Source of the DNA: Blepharisma japonicum
Taxonomy: Eukaryota > Ciliophora > Heterotrichea > Heterotrichida > Blepharismidae
Direction of reading: 5' to 3'
NCBI GenBank assembly: GCA_949751835.1
Contig: CATKHK010000078.1
Coordinates: 1 to 64,000, forward strand
Length of the DNA stretch: 64,000 nucleotides
Shown piece by piece: positions 23,970 through 33,756 of this stretch. The notes beneath the pieces are model-generated. The model did not search any database. It was not told where the DNA came from and saw only the letters and a program-made list of their open reading frames with translations. Both the position numbers and the translations under genes were made by a program. Position 1 is the stretch's first letter, and each line of letters starts with the position of its first letter.

Positions 23970-24230
23970 ATACTCTCGATTAAATCATAATTTAACACAG
24001 AGTATAACTAGCGAGCACACCCAAAGACTTAAAACTACTAGCGCAGAAATATAAGAGGATAAACTAGATTTCATTTATCATCTGAGCTATTAGAAGAGCC
24101 CTTTGAACTAAGAGAATCAGAGATGCTGATTTGAGATATATATCCCACAGTAACAAAGCTAATTTTCTTTTTTTATATCATAAAGTGTATAAAATCTCCT
24201 GAGATAAAAGCTATCGGATAGATAAATATC
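23970..24230 (-). pseudogene. Duplicated 3' end of a gene C-like receptor
   Basis: This block repeats 24612-24845, the 3' end of gene C, about 640 bases away, with scattered substitutions and small indels (for example cacagagtataactagcgag against the gene C counterpart). It covers the C-terminal pepsin signature, stalk and TM region, then ends. There is no upstream coding sequence in frame, so it is a partial tandem duplication or the remnant of a lost neighbour. Confidence 0.75.
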
Positions 24231-24555
24231 GCATAAGCTCAATTTCTTAGAGCGCGTAATTGTTGTAATATACAATCATAAATATTTTTCGATAGTGATG
24301 CCAAATCTTGGAGAGAAAATTTCAATATTAATTTATTTATCCTCATGCTAACGGAAATAATATGAATCCTGAGTCTTTCTCAAAATTTTATAAGCTTCAA
24401 TAATTATATTTCTATTACTCATTTTTTTGCAATTATGAGGGATTTATGGCTAGAATAAAATTCCTGCTTTTGTGCCTATATATATTTATATTTTTAACTA
24501 TTTCATATTAATATTTATTTTTAACTAATATTCTTATTCTTCTCCATTTCTATTA

Positions 24556-25896
24556 TTATCTATCACTATCACTTATTTCTATTTCTACATCTGATTCTTC
24601 CTCTTTTTTATAATACCCACGATTAAATCATAGTTTAATACAGAGTATAACTACCGAACACCCCCAAAGACTTAAAACTACTAGCGCAGAAATAATAAGA
24701 GGATTAGCTAGATTTCATTTGACATCTGAGCTATTAGAAGAGCCTTTTGAACTAGAACCAGAGATGCTGATTTGAGATATATATCCCACGGTAGCAAAGC
24801 CGATTTTCTTGTTTTTCATATCATAAAGTGTATAAAATCTCCTAAGAAAAGAGTTGCCTAAAATTCATGTATTAGAAATTGTTGAGTAGCCCAAGATTGG
24901 AGAGCAATCTTTATTTAATTTTTTCAAATATCCAGCTGACTTAATTTTAAGGTCGTATCCATCTATTTTGAATACTAAATCAGGATAATTTGCATTGCAG
25001 TCACAAATCAATATATTATTGCTATCGATATTACAGCTGCTGTTACTCCGCAACTGCTGTAAAATTCCATCTATATCATCTTTTGGCCCAAGGATTCCCT
25101 TTTCTCCTGGAGTGATTCTTGCTTTATTACCATTTGTAAAGGTTGCAGCATCTAAATTTACTTCATCGAGGCTCATTTCCCAATATTTATCGTTATTTAT
25201 TGTACTTATATAAGTAAAATCATTTTCTGCTGCATATTTAGAAATATCATGGCCATCAATAATAAGCATTGATTGGCCTTTATCAGGCAAGTCATAAAAT
25301 GAGCTGATATCATTTAAATAAAGGGAAAAAATCATATTCTCTATATAATTTTGGTCATATAAATTTTTTAAAATCGAGACAGCTTCGCCTTCAGAAAAGC
25401 CTAGCCCTAAAATCCCATCTGCAAGAAGATTATCCATTCCACTCTCGCTGTAAATTAAAAATACCTCTTGAGAATCAGCAGAGAGAGTTCCTATTCTGAC
25501 TGTATCTTTTCCAGTATTCCCTTGTATTTTGCCATCTGTATCGGTGTTCATTTCATTATTGGTCTTTTTGAAAGTTGCAGATAATGCTGAGTCAAATTTA
25601 TTAGTCCATTTTCGGCACAGCGAGCATTTTTTTTGATCTATAAAAATTTGCGAGGTTTCTAGGGATAATGATAAAGAAAAGTTTTGTGGAGGAGTTCCAA
25701 TGCTAACCTTAATATAATATTGACTCTAAATAAAGCTCACATTTTGTGAATTTGTCACAAGAGATGGAGATAAAAGTCCTCTGAATGAAAATGAGTCAAG
25801 CGAGTTAGGTAAAGCTGTTAAGGACTCTGATTTTTCATGCAATGGCAATAGAATCTCAGCATCTACAGAGATAACGAAGATAAACAAAAGAATCAT
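24556..25896 (-). CDS. Gene C: pseudo-pepsin membrane protein with short tail
   Basis: 441 residues after removing a 15-nt intron (25726-25740). Signal peptide (LLFIFVISVDA), short pro-like segment, A1-fold domain about 50-375 with DGILGLGF and the C-terminal WILGNSFLRRFYTLYDM, a short Ser-rich stalk, TM helix about 395-417 (LIISALVVLSLWGCSVVIL) and a 25-residue acidic tail. The DTG sites are replaced by LETSQ and ITPGEKG, so the protein should be catalytically dead. Closest relative in the window is the ectodomain of gene B. It lacks any RING or kelch part, making it the minimal family member. Start and intron position match the paralogues; TAA stop at 24556-24558. Confidence 0.92.
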
Positions 25897-27004
25897 TGAT
25901 TAATTATATTATTTGATACTCTATCATAAAGACTTATATGCGTCAATAAACTGATCTGGTAGTTAACTGCTAAAGACAAATTATCTATAATTTTATAAAA
26001 TTTTATTAAGGAAATTTCTATTGAAATACTTTGTGCAATAAAAAATAAACTGTTATTTGATTACCATAACGATAAATCTATTTAGTATGAATGTTTCAAA
26101 TACAGAGATGCTATAGCATTATATAGTCTTAATATTTGAGTAATAGAATATGCGAATTTGATTCCTGCCTTGATTTTTTTCTATAAAGGAATGCGAGCAC
26201 TAGCATCTTTAAAATGAATATTTAGATTCTTTCTATAAATTTTATAATTAAAAAGCTAAAAACCATAATAAGCATTAATGTTAAAGATGTTTAATTTACT
26301 TAATCTAGCTGTTCTGAAATATCTTCCTTTATTAAAGTGCTTTATTCGAATTATAAAAGGAAATTTTTTTAAAACAAGTTCATGTGTAGAAAGTTTAATT
26401 TATGATCTATTGGATTAATGAATATTGCGTAAACTAATTTCTTATAATGAATAAATTTGCTTATATATGTAATTAGATATTCTTCTACAGCGATGCTATA
26501 TCTTAAACAGAAAATTTTCAAAGCTTACTAAATTTCATTTTGGAATAAGCTGAGTTAAGTATAAAAGGCCATAAGTGAATATCCAATCACAGACTATTGG
26601 AGCAGACCCAGCTAATTTAAGGATTAGGTCAATAGATAGAGCAAATTTTTGTAGATGCTCAGTTAGTCCATCTGGCATGGACAAAAAAGCCTTAGGGAGA
26701 GAAATAGAACTTCCTAGTTAGGTAGGCATATTCAAGCCCAAACTCTTACTTGAAAGTCACCAGAAGCTGTATTCAGCTTCTAGTTAGAATTAAGATCGAA
26801 TTTCCGCAGCTGGATATTATAAATAATGAAGTAAAGGCAACTATTATAGCAAACAAAACTTGACTGATTTACACTTAGAATGCTATTATTACCTATTTGA
26901 GCCCAGCTAAAAATATTGTTTTTCAGCACTTTCAAAAATCCTTCTCCCTCTCTCAAATAATTAAACTCTCTTATCCCCTCTAGTCATAGACTTATAATTA
27001 GCAT
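25897..27004. other. Intergenic region, no gene seen
   Basis: AT-rich DNA between gene C's start and a kelch remnant. No open frame on either strand beyond chance length. The slightly GC-richer stretch at 26560-26900 gives no recognisable translation. Confidence 0.4.
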
Positions 27005-27215
27005 TTAACAATTAATTTCTTGATAGTTGCTTTGAGTTATGCTATCCATTATCGGTTTTTGGAGAGCGCTTGCTATAAGAATCAAGCCTCTATATAAAGC
27101 ATTGCAGCTAAAGTTAGTATTCAAACCTTGAGGGAGCTGAGCAATGCTTTCTCACTCATTGTGCTTAAAATCATAACTTTCAGCCAAGTTATTTGTCCTC
27201 CTATTAAATAGATAA
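27005..27215 (-). pseudogene. Kelch-repeat remnant
   Basis: With UGA as Trp, a minus-strand frame ending at TAA 27005 reads NLAESYDFKHNEWESIAQLP, a clear kelch blade end, then continues for about 40 residues. Upstream, out of frame, is an IYL..GG-like stretch that would complete the blade. It differs from the module in genes B, D and E and has no intact N-terminal part, so it is a fragment of another kelch gene. Confidence 0.5.
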
Positions 27216-27786
27216 ATTATTATCGGATCAACATGGTAATCACTTTTGATTTTAGAAGCTGTTTAACGTTTTCATCTTTATCAATAGTAAAAGCTAAGCC
27301 TGAATTAATGCTAGCATTGCAGCAATAAAATAATTATAATCAGGAAGTATACACTTGTAGCGTATCCGTGAATTGATTCTTGAGTTGGAAGAGTCAAATT
27401 TAATAAATCATAAGAAAAGTTCTTTTTTAAATGAAGTTCTTCATTTTACATTTTTGCTCTCTAGCATTTTTAACTCTAAACTGAGCTGATAGCTCGTTTA
27501 AAGCCCTTAATAATTGATTTCAAACCTAGATTACTACAATGTTTAATAATCTATTTCATTTAAATAATAAGGAAATCTGATCCGATTCCTAATTACTTCA
27601 GGACTAAAGTGAAAATAGAAGCTCTTTAGGATAATTTTTATTTATTTATAGGTTATATTATTAATAGATCATAAAGAAGCAAGAAAATAAAATGGAAAAT
27701 GGCATATCTAATAAAAGATTGCATAAAAAATATTAAAAAATGAATGAAGAAAAAGAAATTCAATTAAATTTAAGAATTAGTAGTCA

Positions 27787-30055
27787 TTAATCCTTAATTT
27801 TATTTATCGTTTTTTGACTTAAGCTAAACTTATAATACCCATCAATATTTCCTTTACAGCCAATATATATTGCTTCCTTATTATAAGAGCAATAAACTTG
27901 TGAAGGGTCATCAAAGAATTCATTAATGTCTGCTATTTTGACCCAAGATATATCATCGTTTTTGCTTTCATATACCTTTCCTTTATTATAGCACTCAATT
28001 AATAATAAACCGCCAGCATTGATCAGGATTTTTCTCACCCCTTCTTCTAAATCGATGCCATTTATTGGCTCGAAGCTGTTATTTATTATTGAATATCTCA
28101 AAATGTTCTGATTTTCACGACCGGCAATCAAAATATTATTATTAAACTCCAAACAGTGGCATTCCCAATCAGGTTGAGGCAATGGTTCTAACTTGTACCA
28201 TCTTTTTCTTTTCAAATCAAATCTCTCTGATAAATTTAAATAATTTCGGGCATTTTTTCCTCCAAAGCAGTATACATTATTATCGAAATAAGTAGCTGAT
28301 GAGCTACTGCAAGGTGTTCCAGATCGTACCTTCTCGACTTGATAAAGTTTATTGATTATAAATGTAATTCCAGATGCAGGAGTATTTCCAAAACAGAAAA
28401 AATTACTATTTGGAAGATAAGTAATGCAAGTAGAGCTCTGCAGGTTTTCTGGAGTTTTTTCTAAAACAATCTCGTTTTCAGTTTGATTTTCGGTGTCATA
28501 AACAACCAAAGAAGTTCTACCATAGAAATTATTCTCTCTAAGAAAATAAAGAGAACTGACTCGATGATAAGCGTTGATAAATTCTTGACGATCTATATTG
28601 TCTGATGGATTATCAGCATTATTTGCATTTTCTTGTAATAATGATAAAGTTCTTCTATATTCATTCTCAGTTTCTGGGTTATTCACTCTGTTTAAAATCG
28701 CAGCTGTTCTTTCTTTTATGCTCTGAGGGTCTATATTATTTTCAGAAATCGAATTATTAAGACTATTGGAAGGAATTCTATGATAAATTGGTCTAGTATC
28801 GCCTATCTCATAATAATTGATAGGTTTAATTTTCTTATAGTGAAGTCAACATTTTTTTCACTTATTCTTGATCTGTTCCCAGCGATATTTCAGAATTAAA
28901 CCTAATGCTATATACCATAAAATCGATACCGAAGCAAAATATTTACTAGAAAATGAACTGCTGCTGCTGTTTTGGCACAAGCTAGTGCTGTTCGAGCCCG
29001 ATGTGCAATTTGTTGTTCCTGGATTGGGGTTTGGTACAGGATTAGTATTATTTGTTGGGGTTGGGCAATTGCTAGAGCCTGATGTGCAATTTGTTGTTCC
29101 TGGGCCTGGATTTGGTGCAGGATCAGTATTTGAACCACATAATGATGCCCCTTTGCTTAATTGGGATTGTGTGCCAACAGTTGCAAAGCCTACTTTCTTG
29201 TTTTGCATGTCATAAAGTGTATAAAACCTTCTGAGAAAAGCGTCGCCTAAAATCCATGTATTGGTAATTGTTGAATAGTCAAACTTTGGGTAGCAATATT
29301 CATCAGTTTTTTGCAAATACCCAGCCGATTTTATTCTAAATTTAACTCCACTTAATTGAAATATAAGGTCAGGGTATTTTTCATTGCAATTGCAATTTAA
29401 TTTCCATAAACTATCAGCTGAGCAAGTATAATTAGTTTCTAAGAGCTTTAAAATTCCGCTGATGACATTTTTTGGTCCTAATATATTACTTGTTCCAGGA
29501 CTTATTCTTGCTTTATACCCTCCTGCATAAATTTTTTGGTCAAAAATAATACAATCAGAGTCCAATTCCCAAAACCCATCAGAATTTGCTGCATTTAAAT
29601 ATGTAAACTCTGTCTCTGCTGCATATTTAGAAATATCATAGCCATCAATAATAAGCATTGATTCGCCATTATTTGGTAAGTCAGAAAAGCTGCTTGAGTC
29701 ACTTAAATAAAGTGAAAAAATCAAATTATTAATATCACGTTGAGCGTATCAAGTACTCAAAATAGAGCTAGCTCCATTTTTGGCATCACTAAAACCGAGC
29801 CCAAATATCCCGTCTGGCTTTAGATCATCAGTTCCATATTCATCATCGACTAAAACAATGCCTTGAGAATTCGCAGTCAGTTCTCCTATACGAACTGTTT
29901 CGTTTCCAGTATTACCTTTCATCTGGCCAACAGTATCTATTGTCAAATAGTTATTTCCACTTTTAAACGTTGAAGAATGATCTGAATCGAATTTACTAGC
30001 CCAACTACGGCACGATCCACAGTTTTTTGAATCTATCAAAATTCAAGAGGTCCTT
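27787..30055 (-). CDS. Gene D: pseudo-pepsin receptor with kelch tail, main frame (5' end severed)
   Basis: A continuous frame of about 756 codons with UGA as Trp. It starts in the ectodomain at the position of the first active-site motif (RTSWILIDSKNC) and continues through DGIFGLGF, a second site reading ISPGTS instead of an Asp motif, and WILGDAFLRRFYTLYDM. Then come a Pro/Asn/Thr-rich stalk with repeated NCTSG sequons, a TM helix (YFASVSILWYIALGLIL), a cytoplasmic linker of about 90 residues and a kelch module (NSNFFCFG, ATYFDNNVYCFGG, KRWYKLEPLPQPDWEC). The signal-peptide exon lies beyond a 0.64-kb insertion, so the intact receptor probably cannot be made unless the insertion is spliced or excised. 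The paralogue is gene E. Confidence 0.85.
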
Positions 30056-30698
30056 CCTCCCTCCCTGAGAGTAAGCAAATTTTTCTTTTTATGTAGGGTT
30101 TAAAAAATTTCTAAATCGAAAAATTGCAACAATTATGTAATTTATGATTTTTATGCTGTAAAATTCCGTATGTTTAAAGTTCAATAGAATTAAAAAATAT
30201 AGAATATTAACACACTGAAAATAATTCTACTAACTTGCCAGTGTCCTTTTTTCTTTCTGGAAAAACGTTTAATTTTTGAGAGAAGCAGGATAATCATAAG
30301 ATTTGCCAGCAAGTAGCATTACACATCATTAATACTGATAACGCTTAAAGTTAACTATAAATCTACCAACATCATAGCTTTAATTATTTTTAAGCTTATC
30401 GGATCCATAAGCCTCTGGGTCGGCCTAATTTGCTAGTAAAAAAGCCGCACAAAGGTGTGTTTCTAATCATTCTGCTGCCATAGGTGACTCGTAACGGGCT
30501 ACTTCTGATTTCCTTGATTCTGTATGAAGACTAAAGGCTCCTTTAGAAGCCATAAGACAGGCCTTTCTGATTCCCTAAGCACCTCTCTTAGCCAGTCTTC
30601 ACCAGATAGAATTCTCATGTAAAATTAAATCCCAAAGTGAGCGTGCTGATCAATGATAGCGCCTTAAAATGATTTTTGCTCTCTCTTAGAAGGGCGAG
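30056..30698. mobile_element. 0.64-kb insertion in gene D, MITE- or IES-like
   Basis: Gene E reads through ggtccttagggag without a break; in gene D the same point is split by about 643 bases. TT flanks both sides, consistent with a 2-bp target duplication. The ends form imperfect inverted repeats (CTCCCTCCCTGAGAGTAAGC against the complement of the right end, CTCGCCCTTCTAAGAGAGAGC). No ORF lies inside, and the middle is GC-richer than its surroundings. It is either a small non-autonomous transposon or an internal eliminated sequence kept in the somatic chromosome. Confidence 0.7.
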
Positions 30699-30700
30699 TT

Positions 30701-30936
30701 AGGGAGACTAACAAAGAAAACTTTTGGGGAGGAGTTCCAATCTCAACGTCGACATAATATTGATTCTAAATAAAATCTACATTTTCAATGTTCTTCACAG
30801 TTGCTGACGATGAAAGTCCTCTGAGCAGTCAAGATGTTTTTGAATCATGAAGATTTGATGATGATCTTAATTTTTCCTTCAAAGGAAGATGAATTAAGGC
30901 ATCTACACAATAAATGAGGAGGAATTGAAATAGCAT
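30701..30936 (-). pseudogene. Severed 5' exons of gene D
   Basis: From ATG 30936 the frame encodes a signal peptide (MLFQFLLIYCVDA), the pro-like segment and, after a 15-nt intron (30766-30780), the first ectodomain strand (NQYYVDVEIGTPPQKFSLLV). It then runs into the insertion and stops within about 15 codons. It matches 35995-36229 of gene E closely. Confidence 0.85.
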
Positions 30937-31664
30937 TTATTGATTTAAATTATTATAGGCTAGCAAGTATAAATAAATTGTAAACCTTCTACAAAAACAT
31001 TTATCCCAAAAATCAAAAGGAAAACTAAAAATAAAGATTATCGCTATAGATAATTAATATTTTATGATTTTCTTTCGTTTTGATCATTCTTTATCTATAG
31101 AAGACATAAATAGAGATTTACAAATTTTCTATTTATGAAATGGAAATAGAGAGAATTTTGTAATTGGCAGTCAAGAAAAGAAAATGTGGGAATTTAACTT
31201 GATAAGACTGATTCACAAATCTTTTCCTTTCAAATGCTAAAGAAATTTATTAGTCTGCTACAGAATCGCCTAGAGCTTTTTAAGTTCGCTATAATTCAAG
31301 AATTCCATGGATACGAATAGAGAAAATAATCTTGGAAGATTATAATCTCAATGTTTACTCAATGTTCTTCTTAAATATAAGTTGCTTTATAGTTTTCCAT
31401 AGCTGCTAATGATGTCCTCTGGCTAAAGGAAAGCTTGAAATAGAAGTATTTCCTTGGAATTTGGTTTTTCATGAGAATGTGACTTCTAAAGAAGCAGGAA
31501 TAAAGAATAAATAATTTGATTGTTTAATCTTTAATTATGAGAAATGCATTATAAAGATAATTAGCAGCAAAAATGATAATTTTAAAACTATTGAATATTT
31601 TTATCATTATATAAGTATTGGTTCATTGAGCTGCTGTTGATTCAAGAAGCGAAACTATTGTGAT
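30937..31664. other. Duplicated 5' flank of gene D, no gene
   Basis: AT-rich sequence that corresponds to the upstream flank of gene E (36230-36980). It probably includes the promoter, but no motif can be assigned. No coding signal. Confidence 0.5.
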
Positions 31665-33490
31665 TGCTTATTCCAATTCTTTAATATTCCTGCTACATTT
31701 GATGCCTTGAAAAATCTCAAACAGGAATAATTCACTAGATAAGACCCTTGGGAATCTAAGTCTACTCTTAACTATAAAAAGAAAAAAATGTTCTTCTTGA
31801 AAAACAGATAAAAGAAAAATACCAAAATGTCCAAGATCAACTTCACTGTCTGTAAAACCAAAATACCCTTGAAAATCCATAATCCAAGACACTATTTCTC
31901 GAGAAATTATTCATGCAAGAAAGCGAACCATGCCAAATTCATCTTAAAACTCCTTTTATAATTGCCTTTTGACATATTCATTGACTTTTATCCCTCAGCT
32001 TATTATCTGATGCATAGTGCCTGCAATTTCATTACAACTATCGTTAGACAATAAATTATTAAAAGGACGATTATATTCATCTATTAGAACAAAAGCTTTT
32101 CTTTTGTAAAATCGATAAAGCACATAGCTTAGATATTGGATCGATGATATAAGATCTGAATTCGGATCATCGTTGAAGAACTCTTGAAATCGTTTATATT
32201 ATTCTCTAATTGCATGTCATAATTTTTTCTAGGCGCCTTTTTTAATGCATCAAGAGCATATTCGTGCTTCCTGTATGCCAAACTAATTGAAATACCAAAA
32301 CTTTCATGGATTACTTCATAGATGTTTTTAACATTTTCGCATCCCACTTCTTGAAATTTGATAAAATCGCAGGAAATTTCTTTGCATACTTATTTACATA
32401 ATACCCATTTTTTTCAGTTGGAGTCACTCGTATATTAGGATTTGAATTAATTGAGAGATCCTTGATAATATTTTTCTTTTCATTATGAACAAAACCTTAT
32501 TTATTGAGCAGTATTTTCATACCCCTCATTACTCAAAAATGTCTTTATTCATCCTTTAAGAACTATCAGAATTTTTGTTATTATAAGAGGGATTAAATTT
32601 TATATTAAAAGTGACTTTCCCAGATTTTAAAAAATCACAAAAATCTGAAATCTATTTATAAGAATTTAATTTGTTTAAATTTAATTGTAGTTTCAATTAA
32701 TTAAAGCCTTTCTCATCTCTTCTCCTTCTTGCAAAAAAATCTTCCAGACTTTTTTTCATTTTAAAAATTTCAATATTTGTCTAAAATATAATGTTTAAAG
32801 GAAAACCCCTATAATTTTCACTTGCTAAAATATTTAGAAATCACAATTAAAATGGTATTCAAAAAATTAGTCTTTTAATTTTGGTTTAGCAAGTGAAAAT
32901 TATTTCACTTTTAAATTTTCCAAATTTTTGTTCCGGGCCTGATTTTTTATTCCCATCTAACTTTTCTTTCGCTGCTTCTAACATCACTTGTCACCTTTAT
33001 TTGTCTTAAACAATTCTTTTACTTTTCCATTTTCAGTGCTGTTTTTGAATAGTATTAATGAGTATAGTAAGCTATCTCCAATGTTATTGCTCTCTCTCAA
33101 GGGGTGGGAGTTTAGCATATCCATATTTAGGCTTTTGTCCCATCCTCTAGATCTAGTAATCATAATAGCTTCTGTTTCTATCATCTAAAACCTTTTTTAA
33201 TAAGCAGTCTTATCAACAAAAACATTTTACTATTTATGGACTCTTCAAAAAAATTTCTGGATTTATAGAATTTTCAATTATCTTCTATTTTAAGCATTGA
33301 AAAGTCTATATTACTGCATGAAAGTGGCTTTTTCACTGCTGGATTTGAAATTTGATTTGAGGTATTCTCAATATTAGTTCAAAATTCTAATCGGTCTGTA
33401 ATCATACTTCTTTCTTCATTGGGCTATCAACTTTTAAATTGGTTTCAGATATCGGATTGATTAGTTCGTGCTCGTTTAATGCGGCTATAA
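31665..33490 (-). pseudogene. Decayed AAA-ATPase-like gene (RPRxWGKS type), copy 1
   Basis: Reading 5' to 3' on the minus strand in shifting frames: DRLEFWTNIENTSNQ near 33390; a degenerate Walker A (ITRSRGWDKSLNMDML) near 33130; KNGYYVNKYAKKFPAI near 32400; YEVIHESFGISISLAY near 32290; a Walker-B-like KAFVLIDEYNRPFNN near 32070; and FGFTDSEVDL near 31845. This order is that of the predicted AAA-ATPase-like family (PF09820 type, often joined to a PD-(D/E)XK nuclease in bacteria and protists). Many TAA/TAG and frameshifts break it. Copy 2 lies at 39.7-41.3 kb. Confidence 0.65.
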
Positions 33491-33756
33491 GATTGAGCTA
33501 TATAATTAAAAATTGTTATTTATTAATATTCCCGATTCTTAATTACTTCTTGATTCTTCATGCAAAGTAAAAATTAGCAATTCTTATAGGATAATTTTAT
33601 ATTCTTTAATGACTATAATATTTAATAAATCATGAAGAAGCCAGAAGATATTATTACTATTTAGCTCTTAAAATATAAAATTGGATATATAATAAAAGAT
33701 TGCATAAAAAATATTGGAAAATGAATGGAGAAAAAAAATTCATTTAATTTTAAGAA

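Larger units (their letters stand above)
27590..31600. repeat. Segmental duplication, copy 1 (gene D region)
   Basis: Both flanks and the genes match 33540-36980 in the same orientation. The 3' flank shares stretches such as aataaaagattgcataaaaa (27700 and 33690), and the 5' flank shares tgatcattctttatctatag (31080 and 36400). Copy 1 is longer mainly because of the 0.64-kb insertion at 30056. Confidence 0.85.

Noticed and set aside
27787-28686. Kelch frames at 27787-28686 and 33757-34545 as separate soluble genes
   Set aside because: With UGA as Trp the frame in gene D runs without a stop from the TM segment into kelch, so they are tails of the receptors; in E only a 2-base deletion separates them.
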